A stretch of DNA of 64,000 nt from Rathayibacter sp. VKM Ac-2804 (lineage in GTDB: Bacteria; Actinomycetota; Actinomycetes; Actinomycetales; Microbacteriaceae), in contig NZ_CP047420.1 in NCBI RefSeq assembly GCF_009866655.1, positions 2,852,001 to 2,916,000 on the forward strand. The letters are read 5' to 3'. The position numbers and the translations under genes are program-made. The notes under the pieces were generated by a model that saw only the letters and a program-made list of their open reading frames with translations, was not told the origin of the DNA and made no database searches. Shown here one piece after another: positions 29,382 to 39,374 of this stretch (position 1 is its first letter; each line of letters begins with the position of its first letter).

Positions 29382-29870
29382 TCAGCGCAGGGTCGCGACC
29401 ATCGTCTCCGCGTCGCCGCGGTCCTCGACCGCGCTGAAGCCCTCGCTCCGGTAGAGCCGGCGGGCGAAGTTGTCCGTCGAGACGTTCAGCGAGATCCGGG
29501 CGTAGCCCGCGGCCCGCGCCTGCCCCAGGGCGGCGCGCAGCAGGCCGCGGCCGATGCCCTGCGCACGCCAGACCGGGCGCACCCCGAGGGTCAGCTCGGG
29601 CACGCCGGGGGCGACGAAGCCGCGGCCCGGCGTGGTGGCGCTGAAGAGGCGGAACCAGCAGGCGCCGATCCGCTCGCCGTCGGCGGTCTCGGCGACGGAG
29701 CCGAGATCGCCCGGCCGGGGCCAGCCCGCGACGTACCGGCGGGTCGACTCCTCCTCGAGGACGTCGATGCGGGTGCGGGCGGTCGTCCAGTTCCAGTTCG
29801 CCGCCTCGACGAGCATGTCGGCGAGGAAGGGGGCGTCCTCGCGGCGGGCGGGGCGGATCGAGTGCTCCAT
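29382..29870 (-). CDS. GNAT-family N-acetyltransferase
   Basis: 162 residues. N-terminal IRPARREDAPFLADMLVEAA, acetyl-CoA binding VRPVWRAQGIGRGLLRAALGQAR (R/Q-x-x-G-x-G/A), and the late strand SLNVSTDNFARRLYRSEGFSAVEDRGDAETMVA. The acceptor cannot be told from sequence. It sits between rnj and ftsK, with its own ribosome-binding GGAG. Confidence 0.85.
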   Translation of the reverse strand: MEHSIRPARREDAPFLADMLVEAANWNWTTARTRIDVLEEESTRRYVAGWPRPGDLGSVAETADGERIGACWFRLFSATTPGRGFVAPGVPELTLGVRPVWRAQGIGRGLLRAALGQARAAGYARISLNVSTDNFARRLYRSEGFSAVEDRGDAETMVATLR

Positions 29871-29981
29871 GCGCGGTCTCCGTGGGGGCTCGGGTCTGGC
29901 ATGAGGTGCGGACGGGGGCGCCCGCGAACGGGCGGTGGAGCGGGAGCGGGCCGGCGCGTCGGGGGTGCGCCGTCCGGCGGA

Positions 29982-31658
<1,677 letters not shown>

Positions 31659-31707
31659 GCGCCCTCCTCTTCCTCGGTCGGGAGTCGTCCGTGCCGCTCG
31701 TGCGGCG

Positions 31708-32685
31708 TCAGCGTGTGGTGCCGGCGACCTTCGGCAGCGCGCCGCCCGCGGCGGCGTTGCGGTCGGGCCGGAAGTTGCGGAAGTCGACGCCGGGGATGTC
31801 GCGGACGAGGCCGAGCTCGTCCTCGATCAGGGCGGCCTCCGACTCCTCGGGGCCGACGAGCGGCAGGCGAACGCGGGGCGAGGAGATGCGGCCGAGCCCG
31901 TGCAGGATGTACTTCGCCGCGACGGTGCCGGGGACGTGGGTCATCACGGCGCGCACGAGCGGCTCGAGCTGCTGGTGCGCGAGCGTGGCGGCCTTGAGGT
32001 CGCCGGAGTTCACGGCGTCCACGATGGTGCGGTAGGGCGAGGCGGCGATGTTGGCGGTGACGCCGATCAGGCCGGTGGCGCCGATCGCCAGCTCGGGCAG
32101 GACGTTGGCGTCGTCGCCGCAGAAGTACATCAGGTCGGTCTGGTTGAGGACGCGGCTGACCTCCGAGAGATCGCCCTTGGCGTCCTTCACGGCGAGGATG
32201 TTGGGGTGCTTGGCCGCGCGGAGGATCGTCTCGTAGCGGATGGGCACGCCGGTGCGGCCGGGGATGTCGTAGAGGATGACCGGGAGGTCGGTCGCGTCGG
32301 CGATCATCCGGAAGTGCGTGAGGATGCCGGCCTGGGTGGGCTTGTTGTAGTAGGGCGTGACGATCATGTTGCCGTCGGCGCCGGCCTTCTCGCTCTGCCG
32401 CGCGAGCTGCATCGCGTGCGCGGTCTCGTTGGAGCCGCCGCCGGTGATGATCTTCGCGCGGCCCGCGGCGACGGACTTGCCGACCTCGACGAGGCGGATC
32501 TTCTCCGGGTCGGTGAGGGTGCTGGTCTCGCCGGTGGTGCCGGTGACGACGATGCCGTCGGCGCCCTTCGAGATGCAGTCGTCGATGTGCTTCTCGACGC
32601 CGGGCCAGTCGACCTCGCCGTCGGCGGTGAACGGGGTGACCAGGGCGACCAGGACCTGGCCGAAAGGATTCTCCGGAGTTGACAC
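31708..32685 (-). CDS. dapA: 4-hydroxy-tetrahydrodipicolinate synthase
   Basis: Class I aldolase condensing pyruvate and aspartate semialdehyde, first step of the diaminopimelate branch, 325 residues. GTTGETSTL holds the Thr of the catalytic triad, TPYYNKPTQAG the Tyr, and LAVKDAKGDL the Schiff-base Lys. The GTG is preceded by TACCCT (32692-32697) with a six-base gap, so leaderless. Followed by rnj. Confidence 0.96.
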   Translation of the reverse strand: MSTPENPFGQVLVALVTPFTADGEVDWPGVEKHIDDCISKGADGIVVTGTTGETSTLTDPEKIRLVEVGKSVAAGRAKIITGGGSNETAHAMQLARQSEKAGADGNMIVTPYYNKPTQAGILTHFRMIADATDLPVILYDIPGRTGVPIRYETILRAAKHPNILAVKDAKGDLSEVSRVLNQTDLMYFCGDDANVLPELAIGATGLIGVTANIAASPYRTIVDAVNSGDLKAATLAHQQLEPLVRAVMTHVPGTVAAKYILHGLGRISSPRVRLPLVGPEESEAALIEDELGLVRDIPGVDFRNFRPDRNAAAGGALPKVAGTTR

Positions 32686-32776
32686 GAGCCCAGGGTATCG
32701 GGTCGGCGGTCGCGGGCCGGAGCGGGCGCCGCCCTCCCCCGCTGATCGAGGAGCTCGGACCCGTCCTGGTGAGGAC

Positions 32777-32854
32777 GGTGGGTCTCGATACGCCCCTCCG
32801 GGGCTGCTCGACCAGCATGAATCGCCGGCCCTTCGGGGCTACTCGACCAGCATG
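32777..32854. repeat. REP-like elements between thyX and dapA
   Basis: One full copy (32777-32819, starting GGTGGGTCTCGATACGCCCC, ending CTGCTCGACCAGCATG) is followed by a half copy (32827-32854). Same family as at 162-288. Confidence 0.85.
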
Positions 32855-32863
32855 GATGCGGGG

Positions 32864-33622
32864 CTAGGGGGCGACGCGGCCGTTCGCGGTGAAGGCGGCG
32901 GCGGTGAGGGGCATCAGCTGCTCGAAGTGCTGCTCCATCTGCTCGGCGGCCATCTCGATCTCGCGCTGCGGGAAGGAGGGGAACGTCGAGTCCTCGCGCT
33001 TGGTGCGGAGGGAGAGGAAGTTCATCAGCGAGCGGGCGTTCAGCGTCACGTACATCGAGGAGTAGATGTTGAGCGGGAGGACGATGCGGGCGACCTCGCG
33101 GGCGACGCCCTCGCGCAGCATCCGCTGGTACGCCTCGAAGGCCTGGGTGCTGGCGCGACGGGTCTCGGCGACGACGAGCTCGGTCTGCTCCGGGGTGCCG
33201 GGCTCGAAGGAGTAGGCGCCGGGCTTGCCCACCTGGACGAGGTTGCGCTGGGGTCCGGGCACGTAGAAGACCGGGCGGAGCTCGCGGTAGCGGCCCGACT
33301 CCTCGTTGTAGGAGGCGATGCGGTGCCGCATGAACTCGCGGAAGACGAAGATCGGCGCCTGCACGTAGAAGGTCATCGAGTTGTGCTCGAAGGGCGAGCC
33401 GTGGCGGTCGCGCATCAGGTAGTTGATCAGTCCGCGGTCGCGCTTGCCTTGCAGCTCGGCGTCCGCCGACTCCTCGTCGAGGGCGGCCGAGAGGGTCTTC
33501 TCGCCCTGCGTCGAGACGCGGGCGGCGAAGAGCACGTCGGAGTCGTGGGCACTGGAGCGGACGAGCTCGACCACGACGTCGGAGCGGAAAACGGGGCTGT
33601 CGGGTTCGCTCTGCTCGGTCAC
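32864..33622 (-). CDS. thyX: FAD-dependent thymidylate synthase
   Basis: Makes dTMP from dUMP with FAD and methylene-THF, unrelated to ThyA, 252 residues. The ThyX motif RHRIASYNEESGRY is at about 95-110, with HGSPFEHNSMTFYVQAPIFV before it and YVTLNARSLMNFLSLRT after it. The GTG start is supported by TATCGT (33630-33635) seven bases upstream, a leaderless arrangement; no ATG fits. Divergent from the thioredoxin-like gene, with 81 bases between start codons. Confidence 0.95.
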   Translation of the reverse strand: MTEQSEPDSPVFRSDVVVELVRSSAHDSDVLFAARVSTQGEKTLSAALDEESADAELQGKRDRGLINYLMRDRHGSPFEHNSMTFYVQAPIFVFREFMRHRIASYNEESGRYRELRPVFYVPGPQRNLVQVGKPGAYSFEPGTPEQTELVVAETRRASTQAFEAYQRMLREGVAREVARIVLPLNIYSSMYVTLNARSLMNFLSLRTKREDSTFPSFPQREIEMAAEQMEQHFEQLMPLTAAAFTANGRVAP

Positions 33623-33703
33623 GGCTTCGACGATAGAGCACGGTCCGTCGACGCAGAGCGCAATGAACGAGCGTGCAGGGCGTCCGGCGCCTAGCGTGAT
33701 CGC

Positions 33704-34138
33704 GTGGACCCTCTCCAGATCGCGGCCGCTCTGCTGGGCCTCGTCGTGCTCGGGACCGCCCTCGGGCTGCTGCGCCGGCGCGCGGCCGGGCGTGTCCGCG
33801 CGCGGCCCGCCGCCTCCGCCGAGCGGATCGATCCGGCCGCGCTGGTCGACGGCGCGGTCCTCGGCCCGCGAGCGACGATCGTGCAGTTCTCCACCGAGTA
33901 CTGCGCCCGCTGCCCGGCGGTGCACCGGATGCTCGCGGACGTCTCCGCCGGTCGCGAGGGCGTCGTGCACCTCGACGTCGACCTCACGCGCCGAGCGGAC
34001 CTCGCCGATCGCTTCCGCATCCTGCAGACCCCGACCCTGCTCGTGCTCGACGCCGACGGGGTGGCCCGCAGCCGCATCGCCGGCGCTCCGGCCCGGGCCG
34101 TCGTCCTCGCCGAGCTCGACCGACTGGAGACAGCATGA
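33704..34138 (+). CDS. Thioredoxin-like membrane-anchored protein
   Basis: 144 residues. One N-terminal hydrophobic segment (5-23) and a basic stretch, then a thioredoxin fold with the redox motif CARC in IVQFSTEYCARCPAVHRML and the cis-Pro in ILQTPTLLVLDADG. Probably anchored to the membrane; the side on which it works is not certain. The GTG has TAGCGT (33692-33697) six bases upstream. The stop overlaps the next gene by four bases. Confidence 0.85.
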   Translation: MDPLQIAAALLGLVVLGTALGLLRRRAAGRVRARPAASAERIDPAALVDGAVLGPRATIVQFSTEYCARCPAVHRMLADVSAGREGVVHLDVDLTRRADLADRFRILQTPTLLVLDADGVARSRIAGAPARAVVLAELDRLETA

Positions 34139-34638
34139 CCACCGCCCCGCCCGCCGGCTCCGTCGATCCGCGCGGACCGCGCTTCGCCGCCTCCGTCACC
34201 GCCGTGCTGCTGCTCGCTGCCGTGGGGCTCGGGCTCGCGGCGCCGGCGCCGGCGGACTCCGTCACCCGGCTCGTCCAGCCCGGCTTCCTGCTGCTGGCGG
34301 TCCTCGCGGCGCTGTTCGCCTGGTCGGCCTCCCGCGGTGTCGCCTCGGGGCCCTGGGCGGTCGTCTTCCGCCGCCTCATCCGGCCCCGCCTCGCTCCGCC
34401 GACGGAGTGGGAGGACGCCCGCCCGCCGCGCTTCGCCCAGCTGGTCGGGCTGCTCGTCACCGCCGCGGGAGTCGTCCTGCACCTCGCCGGAGTGCCGGGC
34501 GCGGTCCCCGTCACCGCCGCGATCGCCTTCCTCGCCGCCTTCCTCAACGCGGCGTTCGGCCTCTGCCTGGGCTGCGAGCTCTACCTGCTCCTGGTGCGCG
34601 CCGGGGTCCTCGGCCGCACGGCCGGCTCCCGGGCCTGA
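34135..34638 (+). CDS. DUF4395-family membrane protein
   Basis: 167 residues with about four hydrophobic helices and the family motif FGLCLGCELY near the C-terminus; DPRGPRFAASVTAVLLL and DARPPRFAQLVGLL are the other conserved blocks. Members are often coupled to thioredoxin-like genes, as here (ATGA overlap), and the Cys pair suggests the two proteins exchange electrons across the membrane. That role is inferred, not shown. Confidence 0.82.
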   Translation: MTTAPPAGSVDPRGPRFAASVTAVLLLAAVGLGLAAPAPADSVTRLVQPGFLLLAVLAALFAWSASRGVASGPWAVVFRRLIRPRLAPPTEWEDARPPRFAQLVGLLVTAAGVVLHLAGVPGAVPVTAAIAFLAAFLNAAFGLCLGCELYLLLVRAGVLGRTAGSRA

Positions 34639-34694
34639 GGCCCTAGGCTGAATCCCGCTTCGCGGGCGGCCCGCGACGGGCCTCGGGAGGCACC

Positions 34695-35747
34695 ATGAGC
34701 GATTCGACCGCACGGCACTCGGACCAGGACGGCACCGGCAGCTCCGGCGACTCCCCCCGGCGCTCCACCCGGACCGCGGCACCGCGATCGGCGGTCCGGC
34801 CCGGCGACGTGCCGAGCCCGGCCACCGCCCCGCGCACGCAGGAGGAGCCGCCTCGGGCCCTGCGGGTGCTGATCTCGGGTGCGAGCGGGATGATCGGCTC
34901 GGAGCTCGTGCGCCAGCTGCGCGCGGACGGGCACCAGATCTTCCGCCTCGTCCGCCACGCTCCGACCAGCCCGGACGAGTTCCACTGGGCACCCGCCTCG
35001 CACATGCTCGACTTCAGCGTGCTCGACCGCGTCGACGCCGTGATCAACCTCTCGGGCGCTTCGATCAGCCGGCTGCCGTGGACGTCCTCCTACAAGCGGG
35101 AGATCCTCGACTCGCGGGTGCAGGCCACCCAGACCATCACCGACGCGATGCGGATGGCCTCCACTCCCCCATCGATCCTGCTCAACGCCTCCGCGGTCGG
35201 CTACTACGGCGACCGGCCGGGCGAGGAGCTGACCGAGGAGTCCGCGCGCGGCGAGGGGTTCCTCGCCGACGTCGTCGAGCGCTGGGAGCAGGCGGCGCTG
35301 CTCGCTCCCGAGACCGCGCGCGTCGTGACGGTGCGCACCGGGCTCGTCCTCGGGAACGGCGGCGCTCTGAAGCCGCTGCTGCCGCTGACGAAGCTGGGGT
35401 TGAGCGGCCCGCTGGGCGGGGGCCGGCAGTACTGGCCGTGGATCAGCCACTACGACGAGGCCGCCGCCATCCGGCACCTGCTGACCTCGTCGCTGTCCGG
35501 CCCGGTCAACCTCGCGGGGCCCGAGGCCGCGACGGCGAACGAGGTCATGAGCACACTGGCCGAGCTGCTGCACCGGCCCTTCAAGCTGCCGGTGCCGGAG
35601 AAGATCATCGAGCTCGCGCTGCGCGACGCCGGACACGAGCTGCTGCTCTCGAGCCAGCGGCTGGTGCCCCAGCGGCTGCTCGACGACGGCTTCGTCTTCC
35701 GCCACCGCACGGTGGCCGAGGCGCTGCAGGCGGTGCTGGCGGACTGA
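34695..35747 (+). CDS. TIGR01777-family epimerase-like protein
   Basis: 350 residues. An N-terminal 55-residue Ser/Thr/Arg-rich tail precedes an SDR-type Rossmann fold: VLISGASGMIGSELVRQL at about 56-73, DAVINLSGASI, LLNASAVGYYGD. A C-terminal DUF1731 domain has RPFKLPVPEKIIELALRD and SQRLVPQRLLDDGFVFRH. Substrate unknown; homologues are annotated as sugar nucleotide epimerases or division-related proteins without strong proof. GGGAGGCACC precedes the ATG, and TAGGCT at about 34644-34649 may be the -10. Confidence 0.85.
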   Translation: MSDSTARHSDQDGTGSSGDSPRRSTRTAAPRSAVRPGDVPSPATAPRTQEEPPRALRVLISGASGMIGSELVRQLRADGHQIFRLVRHAPTSPDEFHWAPASHMLDFSVLDRVDAVINLSGASISRLPWTSSYKREILDSRVQATQTITDAMRMASTPPSILLNASAVGYYGDRPGEELTEESARGEGFLADVVERWEQAALLAPETARVVTVRTGLVLGNGGALKPLLPLTKLGLSGPLGGGRQYWPWISHYDEAAAIRHLLTSSLSGPVNLAGPEAATANEVMSTLAELLHRPFKLPVPEKIIELALRDAGHELLLSSQRLVPQRLLDDGFVFRHRTVAEALQAVLAD

Positions 35748-35761
35748 GCGGCGCCGCTCAG
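35744..35761. terminator. 18-bp perfect palindrome holding both stop codons of convergent genes
   Basis: CTGAGCGGCGCCGCTCAG is a perfect palindrome. It contains the TGA of the epimerase-like gene (35745-35747) and the TGA of the minus-strand gene (35758-35760). It may act as a compact bidirectional terminator, but the RNA stem has no room for a loop without losing central pairs. Confidence 0.5.
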
Positions 35762-36204
35762 GCGGGCTGCTCGTGCTCCAGGGCGATCGAGCGGCGGATC
35801 GCCCCGCGGGCCCGCTTGCGGTCGCCGCTGGCGTCGTAGGCGAGGCCGAGCCGGTACCAGGCGCGCCAGCTCTCGGGGTTCTCGTCGACGTCGGCCGCGT
35901 AGCGCGGGAAGAGCGCGTCGGCCTCCGCGCGATCGAGCCGGCCGGTGGCGCTGGACTCGAGCACCTCGGACGGCAGGGCGTCCTCCGCCTCGAGGCGACG
36001 GGCGAGCTTCTCGGCGCGGACGCCGAACGCGACCTCGCGCACGAGGCCCCAGACGCCGACTCCGCCGAGGATGAGCAGACCGACGCCCATGACGACGCCC
36101 GGCACGGTCCCCGCGGCGAAGGCGACGAACGAGTACTGCAGGCAGACGAAGAGGTACAGCGCGAGGAGGACGGCCATCAGGCCGACGCCGATGCGGGTCC
36201 TCAC
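35758..36204 (-). CDS. Small membrane protein with TPR-like C-terminus
   Basis: 148 residues from a GTG overlapping the dapB stop (GTGA). Two hydrophobic segments (about 5-27 and 34-56) are followed by a charged region and a tail resembling one tetratricopeptide repeat (NPESWRAWYRLGLAYDASGDRKRARGAIRRSI). Function not recognised. Position directly after dapB suggests cotranscription; no functional link is known. Confidence 0.75.
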   Translation of the reverse strand: MRTRIGVGLMAVLLALYLFVCLQYSFVAFAAGTVPGVVMGVGLLILGGVGVWGLVREVAFGVRAEKLARRLEAEDALPSEVLESSATGRLDRAEADALFPRYAADVDENPESWRAWYRLGLAYDASGDRKRARGAIRRSIALEHEQPA

Positions 36205-37034
36205 GGGGTGCTCGTCGCGGCCGCGGCCTGGCCGGACGGCGCGTCGTCGCTGATCGCCGGCTCCTCGCGGACCTGCTCGGCCAGGGGCGCGGCGTCGAAG
36301 GCCGCGCGGAGGTCGATCAGCGCATCGAGGCCGACGACGACGCCGGTGGTGCTGCGGACGGCGTCGAGGGCGCGGAGGATGCCCGCCTCGTAGGACGCGG
36401 ACGACGTGGTGTCGTGCCGGATGGTGACCGTCTCGCCGGTGCCGCCGAAGACGACCTCCTGGCGGGCCTCGACGCCGGGCAGCCGGAGGCTGTGCACAGG
36501 GACGCTCGCCACCTGCTGGCCGCGGGCGCGCTGGTCGGTGTGCGGCGCCTGGACGGGGCCCAGCTCGGCGCGGGCGCGCAGCAGCAGCTCGGCGGTGCGC
36601 ACGGCGGTGCCGGAGGGCGAGTCGACCTTGCGGGCGCCGTGGGTCTCGATGATCTCGACCGCGTCGAAGAAGCGCGCCGCCACCGTGGAGAGCGCGGTGG
36701 CGAGGACGGAGCCGAGCGAGAAGTTGGGGATGATCACGACGCCGGCGCCGGGCTGGGCGTCGACGCTGCGGCGGAGCGCCGCGATGCGGTCGCCGGTCCA
36801 GCCGGAGGTGCCGACGAGCACCTTCCTGCCGTTGGCGACGGCGAGATCGACGATCTGCTGGCTGACCGCGGGGAGCGTCATGTCGACGACGACGTCCGCC
36901 GCGAGCATCTCGCGCGGGTCGCTGCGCGAGCCGAGCCGGGCGACGAGGTCGAACTCCTCCGAGGCCTCGAGGAGCGAGCAGGTGAGGGAGCCGAGTTTGC
37001 CGGTTGCACCGACGACGGCGACGGAGGTGGTCAC
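36201..37034 (-). CDS. dapB: 4-hydroxy-tetrahydrodipicolinate reductase
   Basis: NAD(P)H-dependent second step after DapA, 277 residues. Rossmann motif VAVVGATGKLGSLTCSLL at 5-22, DMTLPAVSQQIVDLA, VGTSGWTGDRI, NFSLGSVLATALSTVAARFFDAVEIIETHGARKVDSPSGTAVRTAE with the catalytic His/Lys region (read in pieces: IIETHGARK, DSPSGTA). An extra C-terminal Ala-rich tail is present. A TAGGCT hexamer (37041-37046) lies six bases before the GTG. Confidence 0.95.
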   Translation of the reverse strand: MTTSVAVVGATGKLGSLTCSLLEASEEFDLVARLGSRSDPREMLAADVVVDMTLPAVSQQIVDLAVANGRKVLVGTSGWTGDRIAALRRSVDAQPGAGVVIIPNFSLGSVLATALSTVAARFFDAVEIIETHGARKVDSPSGTAVRTAELLLRARAELGPVQAPHTDQRARGQQVASVPVHSLRLPGVEARQEVVFGGTGETVTIRHDTTSSASYEAGILRALDAVRSTTGVVVGLDALIDLRAAFDAAPLAEQVREEPAISDDAPSGQAAAATSTP

Positions 37035-37064
37035 CGTGCCAGCCTAACGACCGCGGCTGAGGGG

Positions 37065-37259
37065 GTGGATCTCGATGCGCCCGCTGCGCGGGCTGCTCGA
37101 TCAGCATCGAGAGGCCGACAGCTCCGATTCCATGCTGGTCGAGTAGCCCCGGAGGGGCGTATCGAGACCCACCGTCGCCAGCACGGCGGATCTGCAGTCT
37201 TCTGCTCTGACGCTGGTGGATCTCGAGACGCCCGCTGCGCGGGCGTCTCGATCAGCATG
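37065..37259. repeat. Cluster of three REP-like elements
   Basis: Copies at 37065-37107 and 37215-37259 are in plus orientation; the copy at 37131-37173 is inverted. The copies differ in the loop (GCTGCGC or CGGAG) and in GATCAGCAT versus GACCAGCAT ends. They fill almost the whole gap between dapB and the phosphatase gene. Confidence 0.85.
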
Positions 37260-37268
37260 CAGGCGGCG

Positions 37269-37871
37269 TCAGTAGGACTGGGCCTCGGGGAGGCCGGTGC
37301 GCAGCTCCACGGGGAGGTGGGCGAGGTCGTTGTGCACGACGAGGACCGGGGGCTTGCGGGAGCGGACGCGGATGATCGTGAGGCCGCAGTTGGCCTGGTT
37401 GACGCCCAGCCAGCGCCAGTCGGGCGCGTCGAAGACGTGCCGGACGAACCAGCCGATGACGAAGTTGTGGGTGATCAGCAGGTCGTGGCGGTCCTCGCGG
37501 GAGGGGGCGAGGAACTCGGCCACCGCGTCCTGCATCTGCGCGTGCCCGGCGTCGATCTCGGCCGGGGTGACGCTGCCGAAGAACGGCTCGAAGGCGCGCG
37601 GCATGTCCGGGGTCGGGCCGGAGGGGATGCAGTCGAACAGCAGCGAGGACGGCTCGATCGACAGACCCGGCAGGACCGCCCGGAACCGCGCGGCGGTCTC
37701 CTCCGCCCGGCGCAGCGGCGAGTGCCAGGCGCCGGTGAAGGGGACGCCGCCGAGCCGCTCGGCGATGAGCCGGGCCTGGCGCTCGCCCCGGGCCGACAGC
37801 GGGCCGTCGGGCATGCCGTGCTCGGCGTCCTGCTGCTCGCCGTGGCGGACGAGGTAGATGTAGTGGGACAC
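37269..37871 (-). CDS. Histidine phosphatase superfamily protein
   Basis: 200 residues. The RHG motif YLVRHGEQQDAEHGMPDGPL at 5-25 supplies the phosphohistidine; AWHSPLRRAEETAARF and LLITHNFVIGWFVRHVF give the other active-site Arg and His. Similar to phosphoglycerate-mutase-like phosphatases; substrate unknown. GGGAGGACC precedes the GTG. Confidence 0.85.
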   Translation of the reverse strand: MSHYIYLVRHGEQQDAEHGMPDGPLSARGERQARLIAERLGGVPFTGAWHSPLRRAEETAARFRAVLPGLSIEPSSLLFDCIPSGPTPDMPRAFEPFFGSVTPAEIDAGHAQMQDAVAEFLAPSREDRHDLLITHNFVIGWFVRHVFDAPDWRWLGVNQANCGLTIIRVRSRKPPVLVVHNDLAHLPVELRTGLPEAQSY

Positions 37872-37929
37872 GGAGGTCCTCCCTGGTGCGGCGCGACGGT
37901 GCGCGGTCAGCGGGCGTTCGTGGAGCGGA

Positions 37930-39327
37930 TCAGGCCGCGGGAGTGGTCTCGATCTCGGCGATGCCGGCGAAGGTCGACTCGTCGACAGCCCCGACGGCCG
38001 AGATCGACGACGGCCCCCTGGCCAAGTCTGCCGCGAGTGCCTGGACGTCCTCCGCGCCGACGAGGGCGAGTCGGCGCAGGCTCTCGTCGAGGTCGACGAA
38101 CTCGCCGAAGGTCAGCTCGGAGCGCCCGAGGCGGGACATGCGGGTGTCCGAGTCCTCGAGGGCGAGGGCCGCCGCACCGGAGAGCTGGCCGCGGGCCCGG
38201 GCCAGCTCGTCGGCGGTGACGCCGTGCTCGGCGAGCCGGATGAACTCGGCCAGCAGCAGCTCGGCGACGGTGCCCGCCTTCGACGGCGTGCAGGCCGCGT
38301 AGAGGCCGAAGAGACCCGCATCGGAGTAGGACGGGGCGAAGGAGTAGACGGAGTAGGCGAGGCCGCGCTTCTCGCGCACCTCCTGGAAGAGGCGCGAGGA
38401 CATTCCGCCGCCGAGGATCGAGTTCAGCACGCCCATCGTCATCCGGCGGTCGTCCGCGGCGGCCAGCCCCGGGAAGCCGATCAGCAGATTGGCCTGCTCG
38501 GTCGGGCGGTGCGTGATCGAGAGCGGGGTGCCGCGGCGGAAGGCCGCCGAGCCGCCGACGCGGCGCTCGACCGGCGCGGACGGGGTGCTCAGGTCCCAGC
38601 CGTCGGCGGCGAGGACGCGCTCGAGCTGGGCGACGAGCACCTCGTGGTCGACCGCTCCCGCGACCGTGACGACGAGGTCGCGCGGGCGGTAGGCGGCGCG
38701 GTAGTGCGCCCAGACGGCGTCTCGGGTGGCCTCGCCGATGATCGCGGGCGTCCCGCCGATCGGGCGCCCCAGCGGGTGGTCGCCGAAGACGGCCTCGAAG
38801 AGCCGCTCGCTGGCGACGTCGGCCGGGTCGTCGTCCGCCATCGCGAGCTCCTCGAGGATGACGCCCCGCTCGGTCTCGAACTCGGCCGGGTCGAGCAGGC
38901 TCGAGGTGACCATGTCGCCGATGACCTCGACCGCCATCGGCAGGTCGCGGTCCTGCACCTTGGCGTAGTAGCAGGTGTACTCCTTGGCGGTCAGCGCGTT
39001 GTGCTCGCCGCCGACCGAGTCGAAGGCCACGGCGATGTCGAGCGCCGACCGGGTGCCCGTGCCCTTGAAGAGCAGGTGCTCGAGGAAGTGCGTGGAGCCG
39101 AAGTTGGAGGGCACGGCGGGCCGGCCGTCGACCGCGGGCAGGGCCGGCGCCTCGTCGCGCGAGCCGGCCGCGACCCAGAAGCCGATCGTCGCGCTGCGCG
39201 CTCCGGGCATCGACTCGCTCAGGATGCGGACACCGCTGGAGAGGACCGACCGGCGGACCAGCGAGCCGCCGGCGGCTCCGATGGTCGTCTCCGGCTGTTC
39301 GAGAGGGAGTGCGACGCCGTGGTTCAT
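37930..39327 (-). CDS. M16-family zinc metallopeptidase
   Basis: 465 residues, single-polypeptide half of the pitrilysin/processing-peptidase family. Inverted zinc motif HFLEH in STHFLEHLLFKGTGTRSA, with the third ligand in the downstream ETERGVILEELAM region. The C-terminal M16 domain includes EKRGLAYSVYSFAPSYSDAGLFGLYAAC. Homologues lie immediately after pnp in many actinobacteria; here about 4 kb of other genes intervenes. TAGGCT (39335-39340) ends seven bases before the ATG, so it is likely leaderless. Confidence 0.92.
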   Translation of the reverse strand: MNHGVALPLEQPETTIGAAGGSLVRRSVLSSGVRILSESMPGARSATIGFWVAAGSRDEAPALPAVDGRPAVPSNFGSTHFLEHLLFKGTGTRSALDIAVAFDSVGGEHNALTAKEYTCYYAKVQDRDLPMAVEVIGDMVTSSLLDPAEFETERGVILEELAMADDDPADVASERLFEAVFGDHPLGRPIGGTPAIIGEATRDAVWAHYRAAYRPRDLVVTVAGAVDHEVLVAQLERVLAADGWDLSTPSAPVERRVGGSAAFRRGTPLSITHRPTEQANLLIGFPGLAAADDRRMTMGVLNSILGGGMSSRLFQEVREKRGLAYSVYSFAPSYSDAGLFGLYAACTPSKAGTVAELLLAEFIRLAEHGVTADELARARGQLSGAAALALEDSDTRMSRLGRSELTFGEFVDLDESLRRLALVGAEDVQALAADLARGPSSISAVGAVDESTFAGIAEIETTPAA

Positions 39328-39374
39328 CCGGCACAGCCTAGGCCACCCGCCCGGGGTGATCCCTGCGCAGCCCG

